From: Telluria_A sp040388555
GTDB taxonomy: Bacteria > Pseudomonadota > Gammaproteobacteria > Burkholderiales > Burkholderiaceae_D
Assembly (NCBI GenBank): GCA_040388555.1
Contig: JAZKBP010000030.1
Location: 88,888 to 152,887 of the forward strand
Direction: 5' to 3'
Length of the DNA: 64,000 nt
In this document: piece after piece, positions 1-8,569 of the stretch
How positions within the stretch are numbered: position 1 is the first letter of the stretch
How the letters are laid out: each line of letters starts with the position of its first letter
Program-made: the position numbers and the translations under genes
Notes under the pieces: generated by a model
Seen by the model: the letters and a program-made list of their open reading frames with translations, nothing else
Database searches by the model: none
Told to the model about the DNA's origin: nothing

Positions 1-787
1 TGCGGTCGATCTTGCCGTCGAGGTATTCCCAGGTTTGGCGATAGCCCACGCAGCGTATCGACGGCAGGCCCGGATGCAAATCACCGCGTGCGCGCAAGGC
101 CGCCACTTCCGCCACCAAGCCGCTATCATCGTCCTGGCCCAGCATCTGGTCGAAGCGGGTGGCAATGCGCGCGTGCAGCACCGCGCGGTCCGAGGGCTCA
201 AGCGCGAACGGGAGCAGATCAAACGGCAGCTCCGGCTTGGCGCGCAGCGCCAGCAGTGCCGACATCGGCTTGCCGCTCAGCGCGATAATCTCAAGCGCGC
301 GGTTGATGCGCTGCGCGTCGTTCGGCGCCAAGCGCGCCGCCGTCACCGGGTCAAGCGCACGCAGCTTCTCATGCATCGCAGGCCAACCAATGGCGGCGGC
401 TTCCGCTTCAATCTGCACGCGCAGCGCCGCGTCGGCCGTCGGCAGATCGTCCAAGCCGTCATTCAGCCCTTTGAAATACATCATCGTGCCGCCAACCAGC
501 AGCGGCAAGCGCCCGCGCGCGCTGATCTCGCCCACCAGGCGCAGCGTGTCGGCGCAAAACTGCGCCACCGAATACGATTCGCTAGGGTCGAGAATGTCGA
601 TCAAGTGATGCGGCACGCTCGCCAGTTCTTCGGCGCTCGGCTTGGCGGTGCCGATGTCCATCTCGCGATACACCAGCGCCGAGTCGACCGAGATAATCTC
701 GGACGGGATATGGCGCGCAATCGTCAGCGCGGCCGCCGTCTTGCCCGACGCCGTCGGCCCCATGATCGCGACAGCGAGCGGCTTCAT
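1..787 (-). CDS. miaA: tRNA dimethylallyltransferase MiaA (3' end beyond window)
   Basis: This enzyme transfers a dimethylallyl group to A37 of tRNAs that read UNN codons, the first step of the ms2i6A modification. The N-terminus has the P-loop GPTASGKT (residues 10-17) and the family motif DSALVYREMDIGTAKPS (residues 35-51). About 262 codons are present and the reading frame runs off the left edge, so the C-terminal part is missing only because of the window. The ATG lies 31 bases downstream of the mutL stop on the same strand, so the two genes are probably co-transcribed, as is common in proteobacteria. The identification is secure. Confidence 0.96.
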   Translation of the reverse strand, partial: MKPLAVAIMGPTASGKTAAALTIARHIPSEIISVDSALVYREMDIGTAKPSAEELASVPHHLIDILDPSESYSVAQFCADTLRLVGEISARGRLPLLVGGTMMYFKGLNDGLDDLPTADAALRVQIEAEAAAIGWPAMHEKLRALDPVTAARLAPNDAQRINRALEIIALSGKPMSALLALRAKPELPFDLLPFALEPSDRAVLHARIATRFDQMLGQDDDSGLVAEVAALRARGDLHPGLPSIRCVGYRQTWEYLDGKIDR

Positions 788-818
788 AGCGCATCCCCGG
801 CAAAGCGCGCGCGTTCCA

Positions 819-2693
819 TCACTGGCCGCGCAGGAAAAGTTTGTCGAGCGCCGAAATCTCCAGCTGCACCCAGGTCGGACGCCCGTGGTTGCACTGGTCG
901 GCCCGCTCCGTGCTCTCCATCAGGCGAAGCAGCGCATTCATCTCCGGCACCGTCAGGATGCGGTTCGCGCGCACCGCCGTGTGGCAAGCCAAGGTGCCCA
1001 GCAGCTCGTTGCGTCGCTCGACCAGCACGCGCGATCCACCGAACTCGCGCACGTCGCGCAACACGTCGCGCGCCAGCGTTTGTGCATCAGCGTTCTTGAG
1101 CAGCGCCGGCACCGAGCGCACCGCCAGCGTGGTTGGTGAAAGCGCGGCGATGTCAAAGCCAAGCGCGCGCAGCGTTTCCTGGTGTTCGTGCACGGTGCCC
1201 ACTTCCACCGCGTCGGCGAAAAAGGTGACCGGGATAAGTAGCGATTGCACCTGCATCTCATGCCCGTCAACGTGGGCGTCGAGCGCGTTCTTGATTTGTT
1301 CGTACAGGATGCGTTCGTGCGCGGCGTGCATATCCACCAGCACCATGCCCTTGGTGTTTTGCGCCAGGATGTAGATGCCATGCAGCTGCGCCAGCGCGAA
1401 GCCAAGCGGGTATTCGTCCTGCGAGGTCGAATGGGCCGGTGCGATGAATGGCGTGACAGGCGCGGCGGGGGCATCGGCGAACAGCGCGCCGTAGCTGGCC
1501 GTATCCTGCGCCACGCCCGGTCCATCGAAACGCTGGGCCGGCTGGTAGGGCGCATACGGCGAGGGCGAAAACGTGGCCGAGAGCTGCGGGCCGAACGAGG
1601 TTTGTTCATGTTCACGCCGCCAGCTTTGCGGCGCGCCGCCGCCCACGCTGCCCGCCGTGATGGGCGCCGGTGCGCTGCCATGCGCCGTCGCCGACGTTTG
1701 CGCCAGCGCGCGCTGCACCGCATGGAACACGAACTGATGGACTGCGCGGCTATCGCGAAAGCGCACTTCGATCTTCGACGGATGGACGTTCACGTCCACC
1801 AGCGCCGGGTCAAGGTCCAGCGCCAGCACATATGAGGGGAAGCGGTCGCCATGTAGCACATCCTGGTAGGCCGCGCGCACCGCGTGCACCAAGAGCTTGT
1901 CGCGCACAAAGCGCCCGTTCACGTAGAAGAACTGGCCATCCGCGCGCGCCTTCGACGCCGTTGGCAAGCCTGCAAAGCCATGCAGGCGCAGCGGCCCTGC
2001 CGACTCGTCCAGCGCCAGGCGCGCCTCGGCGAATTCGCTGCCCAGGATATGCGCGCTGCGCTTGGCCATTTCGCCCACGTTCCAATGGTCGATGGTGCGG
2101 CCATTGTGCGACAGCGTAAACGACACGTCCGGGCGCGCCAGCGCGATGCGGCGCACCACTTCGGCGCAGTGGCCGTATTCGGTCTGTTCGGACTTGAGGA
2201 ATTTGCGCCGCGCCGGCGTGTTGAAGTACAGGTCTTGCACGTCGATGGTGGTGCCGTACGCGCCGGACGAGGGCGCCACCGTGCCCTGGTGCGAGCCAAC
2301 GATCTCCCATGCGTGCGGCGCGTCGGCCGTGCGCGAGGTCACGCACACTGCCGCCACCGCCGCAATCGAGGCCAGCGCCTCGCCACGAAAACCGAGGGTG
2401 GCGACATTTTCCAGATCCGTCAGCGAAGCGATCTTCGAGGTGGCGTGGCGCGCCAGTGCCAGCGGCAGCTGCTCCGGTGCGATGCCGCGCCCGTTGTCGG
2501 TGATGGCAATGCGCTTGACGCCGCCTTCCTCCAGGCGCACCGATATCTGGGTCGCGCCGGCGTCGAGCGCGTTTTCCAGCAGCTCCTTGACCACGGCCGA
2601 TGGCCGTTCGACCACCTCGCCGGCGGCGATCTGGGAGATCAGTTGGTCGGGCAGGGGCTGGATCGGACGGGGGGGCGGGATGGGCGCGTTCAT
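819..2693 (-). CDS. mutL: DNA mismatch repair protein MutL, endonuclease type
   Basis: MutL couples MutS mismatch recognition to strand removal. The 624-residue protein has the GHKL ATPase N-terminus (ENALDAGAT near residue 40, DNGRGI near 72, GFRGEAL near 106), a proline/alanine-rich linker, and a C-terminal dimerisation domain. The C-terminus carries DMHAAHERILYE, which fits the metal-binding endonuclease motif DQHA(x)2E(x)4E except that M replaces Q. It also has ACHTAVRA, CNHGRP and a terminal FLR. These motifs mark nicking MutL proteins and are absent from E. coli MutL. The start chosen is the ATG giving MNAPIPPP. An upstream extension of the frame would run through the N gap and is not credible. 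It precedes miaA. Confidence 0.97.
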   Translation of the reverse strand: MNAPIPPPRPIQPLPDQLISQIAAGEVVERPSAVVKELLENALDAGATQISVRLEEGGVKRIAITDNGRGIAPEQLPLALARHATSKIASLTDLENVATLGFRGEALASIAAVAAVCVTSRTADAPHAWEIVGSHQGTVAPSSGAYGTTIDVQDLYFNTPARRKFLKSEQTEYGHCAEVVRRIALARPDVSFTLSHNGRTIDHWNVGEMAKRSAHILGSEFAEARLALDESAGPLRLHGFAGLPTASKARADGQFFYVNGRFVRDKLLVHAVRAAYQDVLHGDRFPSYVLALDLDPALVDVNVHPSKIEVRFRDSRAVHQFVFHAVQRALAQTSATAHGSAPAPITAGSVGGGAPQSWRREHEQTSFGPQLSATFSPSPYAPYQPAQRFDGPGVAQDTASYGALFADAPAAPVTPFIAPAHSTSQDEYPLGFALAQLHGIYILAQNTKGMVLVDMHAAHERILYEQIKNALDAHVDGHEMQVQSLLIPVTFFADAVEVGTVHEHQETLRALGFDIAALSPTTLAVRSVPALLKNADAQTLARDVLRDVREFGGSRVLVERRNELLGTLACHTAVRANRILTVPEMNALLRLMESTERADQCNHGRPTWVQLEISALDKLFLRGQ

Positions 2694-2719
2694 GGCCCAG
2701 ATTATAGCGTGGCTTGCAG

Positions 2720-2774
2720 CCGGGCCGGCCGCCGCGCACCCNNNNNNNNNNCGGGGCGCGCGGGGCCGGCCCGG
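2720..2774. repeat. GC-rich inverted repeat spanning the assembly gap
   Basis: The outer arms CCGGGCCGGCC (2720-2730) and GGCCGGCCCGG (2764-2774) are perfect 11-base complements. The bases inside them are almost entirely G and C and pair partly with a one-base shift. The repeat lies between the end of the cyclophilin gene and the start of mutL, so it could act as a hairpin between two minus-strand transcripts. There is no T-run to make it a standard terminator. The hairpin probably explains why sequencing failed here. Confidence 0.6.
2742..2751. other. Assembly gap (10 N)
   Basis: Ten undetermined bases lie between the mutL start and the cyclophilin stop. The round number suggests a scaffold placeholder, so the true distance is unknown. 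Confidence 0.99.
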
Positions 2775-2821
2775 CCCTGGTGCCAAGGCTTAAATCGACG
2801 ACATCAGCCTGGAGCGTGGGC

Positions 2822-3751
2822 CTACGGCTTCTCGCGCGTCGGGATCGGCGCGTTGCACAGCTCGATATACCCGGCCGCCACCTTGGTCCACGGACCGCCG
2901 CGGTTGCGCTGCGCCTCAACCGCCGCCTTGTAGGTAGCCGTATCGGTGCGCATCACCTCGAGCTTGCTGCGCTCGGCCTCGGGCACGTCGGCGGCCACCT
3001 TCACCCAGGCGATCCCCACGTTTTGCTCTGGCTTGTCGTAAAACCCCATCGGCGGCGCGCCGCGTGGCACGGTCGACAGCAGCGGCATGCCGGCCACCAC
3101 CCGGCCCACCACCGTGATATTGCGGTCCAGGTGGCGCGGCGCGTGCCCGATCACGGCGTACAGGCTGGTGCCGCCGCCGCTATCGGCGTCGTTGTCACGT
3201 CCCACGCCCACCATGCCGTAGCAGTGGGTCAGCCAGGCTTGCCCGCTGCGCGGATCGTGCGCCACCGGGAAGCCATCCGAATGGCCCACCACGGGTGCAT
3301 AGCCGTCGCGGTCGGGCATGCGCACAAAATGCTTGTCGGCGCTGATCGGCGCCGTGAACTCGGCCTTCAGGGTCGCTTTCGCGAACTTGATTGGACGCGG
3401 ATTTTTTTCATCCGGGTCGCCCCACTGGGTCACCCAGTTGTCCTGCGAGCGGATAATGGCCAGGCCGTCGAAGTAGTGTTCGCGCGCCAGTGCCTTGATG
3501 TTGGCCACGTGGTTCGGGGCGAAGGTGGGCGCCAGTTCGATCACCACGCGCCCGCCGGGAATCTCCATGTACAAGGTGTTTTCCGGGTCGAGCGGGCGCC
3601 AGTCGGCCGGGCTCGACGCCGCGATCACCTCGCTCAGGCTGGGCTTGGGGGCCGGCACCTTGGCCGGCGGCGCCGCCTGCGCCAGTGCGCTTAGCGCCAC
3701 CAGCGCCGTGGCCAGTGCCGTTTCGATCTTCAATCTGCTCAATCCCTGCAT
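2822..3751 (-). CDS. Periplasmic cyclophilin-type peptidyl-prolyl isomerase
   Basis: This predicted 309-residue protein catalyses cis-trans isomerisation of proline peptide bonds during folding. A signal peptide (about residues 1-26, ending near ALAQAA) directs it to the periplasm. The body is a cyclophilin-like barrel with recognisable pieces such as GGRVVIEL, HYFDGLAIIR and a central TSLYAVIGHAPRHLDRNITVVG stretch. It is longer than a minimal cyclophilin (about 165 residues), with an insert-rich catalytic half and a C-terminal tail, so substrate range cannot be read from sequence. It stands alone, divergent from dedA and upstream of mutL across the gap. Confidence 0.85.
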   Translation of the reverse strand: MQGLSRLKIETALATALVALSALAQAAPPAKVPAPKPSLSEVIAASSPADWRPLDPENTLYMEIPGGRVVIELAPTFAPNHVANIKALAREHYFDGLAIIRSQDNWVTQWGDPDEKNPRPIKFAKATLKAEFTAPISADKHFVRMPDRDGYAPVVGHSDGFPVAHDPRSGQAWLTHCYGMVGVGRDNDADSGGGTSLYAVIGHAPRHLDRNITVVGRVVAGMPLLSTVPRGAPPMGFYDKPEQNVGIAWVKVAADVPEAERSKLEVMRTDTATYKAAVEAQRNRGGPWTKVAAGYIELCNAPIPTREKP

Positions 3752-3867
3752 GCTTGTCTCCCTTGGTCGGTTGGGGTGTGCGGTCCGCTGCCGATTGTAA
3801 GCGCAAAGCGCGTCGTTCGGGGCCGCGCCGTGCGGCTGCGCCGGCGTAAATACCCGGGCCCGGGAAA

Positions 3868-3876
3868 TGTTATGAT
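3868..3876 (+). promoter_or_regulatory. Extended -10 promoter for dedA
   Basis: TGTTATGAT matches an extended -10 element (TGnTATAAT with one change). It ends 24 bases before the dedA ATG, which is preceded by AGGA. No good -35 is visible. This is a sequence match only. Confidence 0.5.
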
Positions 3877-3900
3877 GCGCGCCTACCGTTTAGGAATAAT

Positions 3901-4548
3901 ATGGATTTCATGCATTTGCTCGACCTGCTGGTGCACGTCGATAAGGCACTGGGCAGTTTGCTCGCGCAATACGGCGTGTATGTGTACGCAGTCCTGTTTG
4001 CCATCGTCTTTTGTGAAACCGGTTTGCTGGTGCTGTTCTTCCTGCCGGGCGACACCTTGCTGTTCATCGCCGGGGCCTTCTGCGCGACCGGGCAGATGAA
4101 CTATCCATTCTTGCTGATCATGCTGCTCACGGCGGCCGTGTCCGGGTCCACCCTCAATTACTGGATCGGCGACTTTGTCGGGCACCGCGCCTTCACCCAC
4201 GACTACCGCTGGATTAACAAGGAAGCGCTCAACCGCACCCATGATTTCTTCGAAAAGCACGGCGGCAAGACCATCGTGCTGGCGCGTTTCATCCCGGTGG
4301 TGCGTACCTTCGCGCCCTTCGTGGCCGGGGTGTCCGAAATGACGCACACGCGCTTCCAGGCCTTTAACTTCACCGGCGCCGCCCTGTGGGTGGGCAGCCT
4401 GGTCACGGCCGGGTACTTCTTCGGTTCGCGCCCCTGGATCCGCGAGCATTTGACCGAAATCGTGATGTTCGGGGTGGGCGTGGCCATCGTGCCGCTGACC
4501 CTGGGCTGGTTGTTCCGCCTGCTACGGCGCGCCCTGCGCTCCCGCTAA
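3901..4548 (+). CDS. DedA-family inner membrane protein
   Basis: This 215-residue polytopic protein belongs to the DedA/SNARE-associated family, whose members act in membrane homeostasis and include undecaprenyl-phosphate and lipid flippases. Family marks are FFLPGDTLLFIAGAFCA near residue 45, a charged FxxRFIPxVRTFAPFVAGVS-like segment near 125-140, and a closing pair of hydrophobic helices followed by an arginine-rich tail (LLRRALRSR). The ATG has AGGA just upstream and a likely extended -10. It is a single-gene unit divergent from the cyclophilin gene. Family assignment is firm; the transported lipid is not known. Confidence 0.92.
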   Translation: MDFMHLLDLLVHVDKALGSLLAQYGVYVYAVLFAIVFCETGLLVLFFLPGDTLLFIAGAFCATGQMNYPFLLIMLLTAAVSGSTLNYWIGDFVGHRAFTHDYRWINKEALNRTHDFFEKHGGKTIVLARFIPVVRTFAPFVAGVSEMTHTRFQAFNFTGAALWVGSLVTAGYFFGSRPWIREHLTEIVMFGVGVAIVPLTLGWLFRLLRRALRSR

Positions 4549-4650
4549 GGCTTGCGCGCGCCGCCGGCGGGCGGCCCGATGTTGGCCTAGACTCAAGTTT
4601 TTTCGCCTTCGCGCCGATACCCAGTCTGTAGATCACCTCACTGGATATCC

Positions 4651-5775
4651 ATGCGCAAGCTCATCGCCCTGTTCGCGTGCTGCACCTTGATGCCGATGGG
4701 CGCGCTCGCGAACGACCCTCCTGCCGCCGCCCACGCGGCTGCGGCCGAGCCTGCACACGCCGCACCGGCCGCCGAAGCTGGCCATGGCGCACCGGCGGCC
4801 GCCGCTGGCCACGGCGCACCGGCCGCCGCCGCACCGGGATCTGCGCCAGCGGCATCGGTGCCGGTGGCTTCGCTCCCCAAGGCTATCGAATCGATCAAGC
4901 CCAAGTTCGCGCCGCCCATGTCGGCCGCCGCCCTGGCCGCCAAGGAAGCGGAAGCCGAGGCTGAACTTTCCGTCAAGATTGCGACCCGGCTGGCCGCCAT
5001 GCGCGCCAACCAAGCCGCGCGCATCGCCGCCGCGGCCAAGGCCAGGAAGATCGCCGCCGCTCGCCAAAAAGAAGCCATGAAGCCCAAGGAGCCAGCCCAT
5101 GGCTTGCACTGGACTTATGAGGGCGAGGACGGGCCGGCCAATTGGGCCAAGATCAATGTCGATTGGTCCAGGTGCGCCACCGGCAACCGCCAGTCGCCGA
5201 TCGATATCCGCGACGGCATGAAGGTCGACCTCGAACCCATCGCGTTCGACTACCGGCCATCTTCGTTCAGCGTCGTCGACAATGGCCACACGGTCCAGGT
5301 GGGCGTCACGGGTGGCAATTACATCACCGTCGCCAACCGCATGTACGAGCTGGTGCAGTTCCACTTCCATCGCCCGTCCGAGGAGCGCATCAATGGGCGC
5401 GGCTTTGAGATGGTGGTGCATCTGGTGCACAAGGATTCGGAAGGCAAGCTGGCGGTGGTGGCGGTGATGCTCGAGCGCGGGCGCGCCAACAACCTGATTC
5501 AAACGGTGTGGAACAATCTGCCGCTTGAAAAAAACGAGACGGCCAATCCCGTGCTGGCGCTCGACGTAGGCGAATTGCTGCCCGGGCGGCGCGAGTATTT
5601 CACCTACATGGGTTCCCTGACGACGCCGCCGTGCAGCGAGAACGTGCTGTGGCTGGTGATGAAGGAGCCGATGCAAGCCTCCGGCGGCCAGATCGCTCTG
5701 TTCAGCCGCCTGTACCCGCTCAATGCGCGTCCCATCCAGCCTAGCGCTGGACGCATGATCAAAGAGTCGAACTAA
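4651..5775 (+). CDS. Secreted alpha-type carbonic anhydrase with low-complexity N-terminus
   Basis: This 374-residue zinc enzyme interconverts CO2 and bicarbonate. A signal peptide (residues 1-21) places it in the periplasm. Residues about 25-75 are Ala/Pro/His-rich, with the repeat GHGAPAAAA twice. Residues about 85-145 are rich in Ala, Lys and Glu and probably form a long helix. The catalytic domain starts at HWTYEGEDGPANW. It contains QFHFHRPSEE and VVHLVHKD, which supply the three zinc histidines, and ends with the family block YMGSLTTPPCSENVLW. The stop overlaps the converging mutarotase gene by three bases. The enzyme call is firm; the role of the extra N-terminal 120 residues is unknown. 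Confidence 0.93.
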   Translation: MRKLIALFACCTLMPMGALANDPPAAAHAAAAEPAHAAPAAEAGHGAPAAAAGHGAPAAAAPGSAPAASVPVASLPKAIESIKPKFAPPMSAAALAAKEAEAEAELSVKIATRLAAMRANQAARIAAAAKARKIAAARQKEAMKPKEPAHGLHWTYEGEDGPANWAKINVDWSRCATGNRQSPIDIRDGMKVDLEPIAFDYRPSSFSVVDNGHTVQVGVTGGNYITVANRMYELVQFHFHRPSEERINGRGFEMVVHLVHKDSEGKLAVVAVMLERGRANNLIQTVWNNLPLEKNETANPVLALDVGELLPGRREYFTYMGSLTTPPCSENVLWLVMKEPMQASGGQIALFSRLYPLNARPIQPSAGRMIKESN

Positions 5776-6650
5776 GCTGTGTCTTGGCCGGCGCTGATGC
5801 GGTGCCAGCCGCGCCAGCGCGCGCCCGCTTCCAGCACTGCAGGCGTGATCAGCGCCGCTTCGATGCACACAAAACGCTCGTAGTCGTCATCGGCCATGTC
5901 GGGCAGGGCGGCCGCGTCGAGCGCGCCGGGATTCCACACCACTGCGTCACGAAAGCCCGATTGTTCCAGGCGCAGCGTTCGAGCGCCGCTCGTCAACAGC
6001 AACGGGCCCGGCACGTCACGATAGATGCGGTCGATCTTGGCATCGACGCATAGCAGCGTTTCGGTTTGCGCGAGCGGGGCGGCGGCCGCCGTGGCTGACG
6101 GCGTCGCGGCATCGACGTAGCGCACGTCACGCAAGCCGGCGATGCGCGCCGGCCCTTGCGGCTCGAGGGCCAGGTAGCTGTGCAAGGCAGTGGCAAAGGC
6201 GAAGGCATGCGCGCCCGTGTTGGCGACGTCAAAGCAAAGCTGCAGCTGGTCCGCGCACACTGACACGCGCAGGCGCAGCGCGAACGCATGCGGCCATGCC
6301 TGAGCCAACGCGGGCGGCAAGTCTTGATCGGTCAGCGCGAAGTCGGCATACGCGGCGGCGCCGTCGGTGCCGCTGTCGACATGGCGCCAGGTGCACACGC
6401 GCGCAAAGCCGTGGCGCATGCCGGCGCCTTGTTCACCAAACTGGGGGAATATCAGAGGTACACCGCCGCGGATGGCGCGGCTCCCGTCGAGGGCGGAGCG
6501 GCTGCTGCAGAACAGCTGCTCCTTGCCGTCGGCGCTCTGCCACGACACCAGATGCGCGCCGAACAGGGTAACGGTGGTATGCGCGCCGTCGTCCGCCTCG
6601 ATGCGCAGCGCAGGCAGCGCGCCGAAGGTGGTCATGTGCGTTACCGGCAT
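5772..6650 (-). CDS. D-hexose-6-phosphate mutarotase (YeaD-like aldose epimerase)
   Basis: This predicted 292-residue enzyme interconverts the alpha and beta anomers of hexose 6-phosphates in the cytosol. The family shows in FGAHLVSWQSADGKEQLF near residue 30, GGVPLIFPQFGEQG near 62-75 with the following MRHGFAR, and the C-terminal VVWNPGALDAAALPDMADDDYERFVCIEAA, where the glutamate near the end is the usual catalytic base. It converges on the carbonic anhydrase gene, and its start lies about 28 bases from the stop of amiC on the same strand. No sugar transport genes are adjacent. Confidence 0.9.
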   Translation of the reverse strand: MPVTHMTTFGALPALRIEADDGAHTTVTLFGAHLVSWQSADGKEQLFCSSRSALDGSRAIRGGVPLIFPQFGEQGAGMRHGFARVCTWRHVDSGTDGAAAYADFALTDQDLPPALAQAWPHAFALRLRVSVCADQLQLCFDVANTGAHAFAFATALHSYLALEPQGPARIAGLRDVRYVDAATPSATAAAAPLAQTETLLCVDAKIDRIYRDVPGPLLLTSGARTLRLEQSGFRDAVVWNPGALDAAALPDMADDDYERFVCIEAALITPAVLEAGARWRGWHRISAGQDTA

Positions 6651-6677
6651 CGGGCCGTCCCAGCTCTGGAGCCCATA

Positions 6678-8036
6678 TTAGCTCTGCACGCCTTTGGCCA
6701 GCGGCGGGTTCTTCGAAAAGTAGCGCTTGATGCCGTTGACGATGGCTTCGGCGATCTTGTCCTGGTAGGCGTTGTCGCCCAGCCTGGCTTCCTCTTCCGG
6801 GTTGGAGATGAAAGCCGTCTCGATCAGGATCGAGGGGATGTCCGGCGCCTTCAGCACCGCAAAACCGGCTTGCTCGACCGCGCCCTTGTGCAGGCGGTTG
6901 ATGCCGCCGATTTCACCCAGCACCGCCTTGCCCAGCTTGAGGCTGTCGCTGATCTGGGCCGTCGTCGACAGGTCGAACAAGACGCTGGCAAGCTGCTTGT
7001 CGCGGCTCTTGACGTTGATGCCGCCGATCGAATCGGCCAGATTTTCCTTGTTGGCGAGCCAGCGCGCCGCCGTCGAGCTGGCACCTTTTTCGGACAGTAC
7101 GAACACCGAGGAGCCGCGCGCGCTCGGCTCGATGAAGGCGTCCGCGTGCAGCGACACGAACAAGTCGGCCTGTACCTTGCGCGCTTTGTCGACCCGCATC
7201 TTGAGCGGCACAAAATAATCGGCGTCGCGCGTGAGCATCACGCGCATGTTCGGCTGCTCTTCGAGTTTGGCCTTCAGGCGCATGGCGATGGCCAGCACCA
7301 CGTGCTTCTCGTGGCTGCCGCCAGCGCCGGTGGCGCCCGGATCCTCGCCGCCGTGGCCAGGGTCGAGCGCGATGGTGATCATGCGCGTGACCTTGGGTTC
7401 GGCGCCATCGGCCGCTTTCGGCTCGGTTTTCACCACGGCCGGCGCGTCCGGCTTGAGGGCGGCCTTGTCGGGAACCGGTAACGCCGGCGCGGTGGCGGGG
7501 GCGGGCGCGGCCTCGCGCGACCAGTCGCCTTTTTCGATCATCGCGGCGATCGGGTCTGCTTCCTTGATCGGGTACAGGTCGAAGATCAGGCGGTGCTTGT
7601 AGCTGCCCACCGGCTCGAGCGCGAACACCTGCGGCTTGACTTCTTCTTTCAGGTCGAACACCAGGCGCACCACGTTCGGACGGTTCTGCGCCACCCGCAC
7701 TTTTTTTATGAAGGGATCGTTCGACTGGATCTTGGCAACCAGGCCCTCGAGGGTGGAATTGAGCCGCAAGCCTTCGATATCGACCACCAGGCGCGCCGGG
7801 TCGGCCAGCATGAAGTGATTGGTGGTGAGCTTGCTGTCGTTTTCGAGCGTGACGCGGGTGTAATCTTCGGCCGGCCAGACCCGCACCGCCAGGATCTGCG
7901 CCGCCAGCGCCGGCAGCGGCGCGAACACCGACAGCAGCAGGGCGCCGCCGGCCTGGATGACAGCGCGGCGCGAGAGCGGCTTGGCCAGCGCGCGTTCGCT
8001 CACAGGTTCGGTGCGAATTTCAGGCGGTCGAGGCAT
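6678..8036 (-). CDS. amiC: Tat-exported N-acetylmuramoyl-L-alanine amidase (AmiC type)
   Basis: This 452-residue hydrolase cleaves the amide between MurNAc and the stem peptide to split daughter cells. The N-terminus has a twin-arginine signal (SRRAVI near residue 22, then a hydrophobic run to ALAA). An AMIN domain follows (about 48-160), which targets septal peptidoglycan. After a Pro/Ala linker comes the Amidase_3 domain with DPGHGGEDPGA, SLHADAF and the catalytic IETAFISN. The gene overlaps the end of tsaE by 37 bases, so the two are translated from one message. Export of AmiC by Tat is also known in E. coli. Confidence 0.94.
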   Translation of the reverse strand: MPRPPEIRTEPVSERALAKPLSRRAVIQAGGALLLSVFAPLPALAAQILAVRVWPAEDYTRVTLENDSKLTTNHFMLADPARLVVDIEGLRLNSTLEGLVAKIQSNDPFIKKVRVAQNRPNVVRLVFDLKEEVKPQVFALEPVGSYKHRLIFDLYPIKEADPIAAMIEKGDWSREAAPAPATAPALPVPDKAALKPDAPAVVKTEPKAADGAEPKVTRMITIALDPGHGGEDPGATGAGGSHEKHVVLAIAMRLKAKLEEQPNMRVMLTRDADYFVPLKMRVDKARKVQADLFVSLHADAFIEPSARGSSVFVLSEKGASSTAARWLANKENLADSIGGINVKSRDKQLASVLFDLSTTAQISDSLKLGKAVLGEIGGINRLHKGAVEQAGFAVLKAPDIPSILIETAFISNPEEEARLGDNAYQDKIAEAIVNGIKRYFSKNPPLAKGVQS

Positions 8037-8485
8037 AGCACACCCAGGTCGGACAACGCTTGTAATTCTACATCACGGCCTGCACCGGCCACGTCCAGGA
8101 ACACGTTCAGGTCTGGCGCGGGCAGTACTGCCTGCGCTTTTTCGGGCCATTCGACGATGCAGATATTGTGGCCGTTGAACTCTTCGCGAAATCCCGCGTC
8201 TAGAAATTCCTCGGCGCTGGCCATGCGGTACAGGTCGAAGTGGATGACGTTGACGTCGGCGCCGCCAAGCGTGATGCGGTACGGTTCGGACAGCGTGTAG
8301 GTCGGGCTCTTGACGTGGCCCACGTGGCCGGCCGCGTGCAGCAGCGCGCGCGTGAGCGCTGTCTTGCCGGCGCCAAGGTCGCCGTGCAGGTGGATCGCCA
8401 AGCCGGGCAGCAGCGCGCGCGCCAGCGAGGCGCCCAGCGCGCAGGTGCCCGCCTCGTCGTGGAGGTGGGCCTTAAAGTGCTGCAT
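8000..8485 (-). CDS. tsaE: tRNA threonylcarbamoyladenosine biosynthesis ATPase TsaE
   Basis: TsaE is the ATPase partner of TsaD and TsaB in making t6A37 on ANN-decoding tRNAs. The 161-residue protein has the Walker A GDLGAGKT near residue 36, SPTYTLSEPY in switch position, and HFDLYRM near 82, all family marks. It overlaps amiC by 37 bases and is divergent from queG across an 84-base spacer. tsaD is also in this window, about 20 kb away. Confidence 0.95.
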   Translation of the reverse strand: MQHFKAHLHDEAGTCALGASLARALLPGLAIHLHGDLGAGKTALTRALLHAAGHVGHVKSPTYTLSEPYRITLGGADVNVIHFDLYRMASAEEFLDAGFREEFNGHNICIVEWPEKAQAVLPAPDLNVFLDVAGAGRDVELQALSDLGVLCLDRLKFAPNL

Positions 8486-8569
8486 CGACTAGAATGTGGT
8501 GTGGGCTCATGGGCTGTTCTTTGCTCTGCTTTGGGCTATTTTCTTTGCTATTTTAATCCGGTTCCGCCT

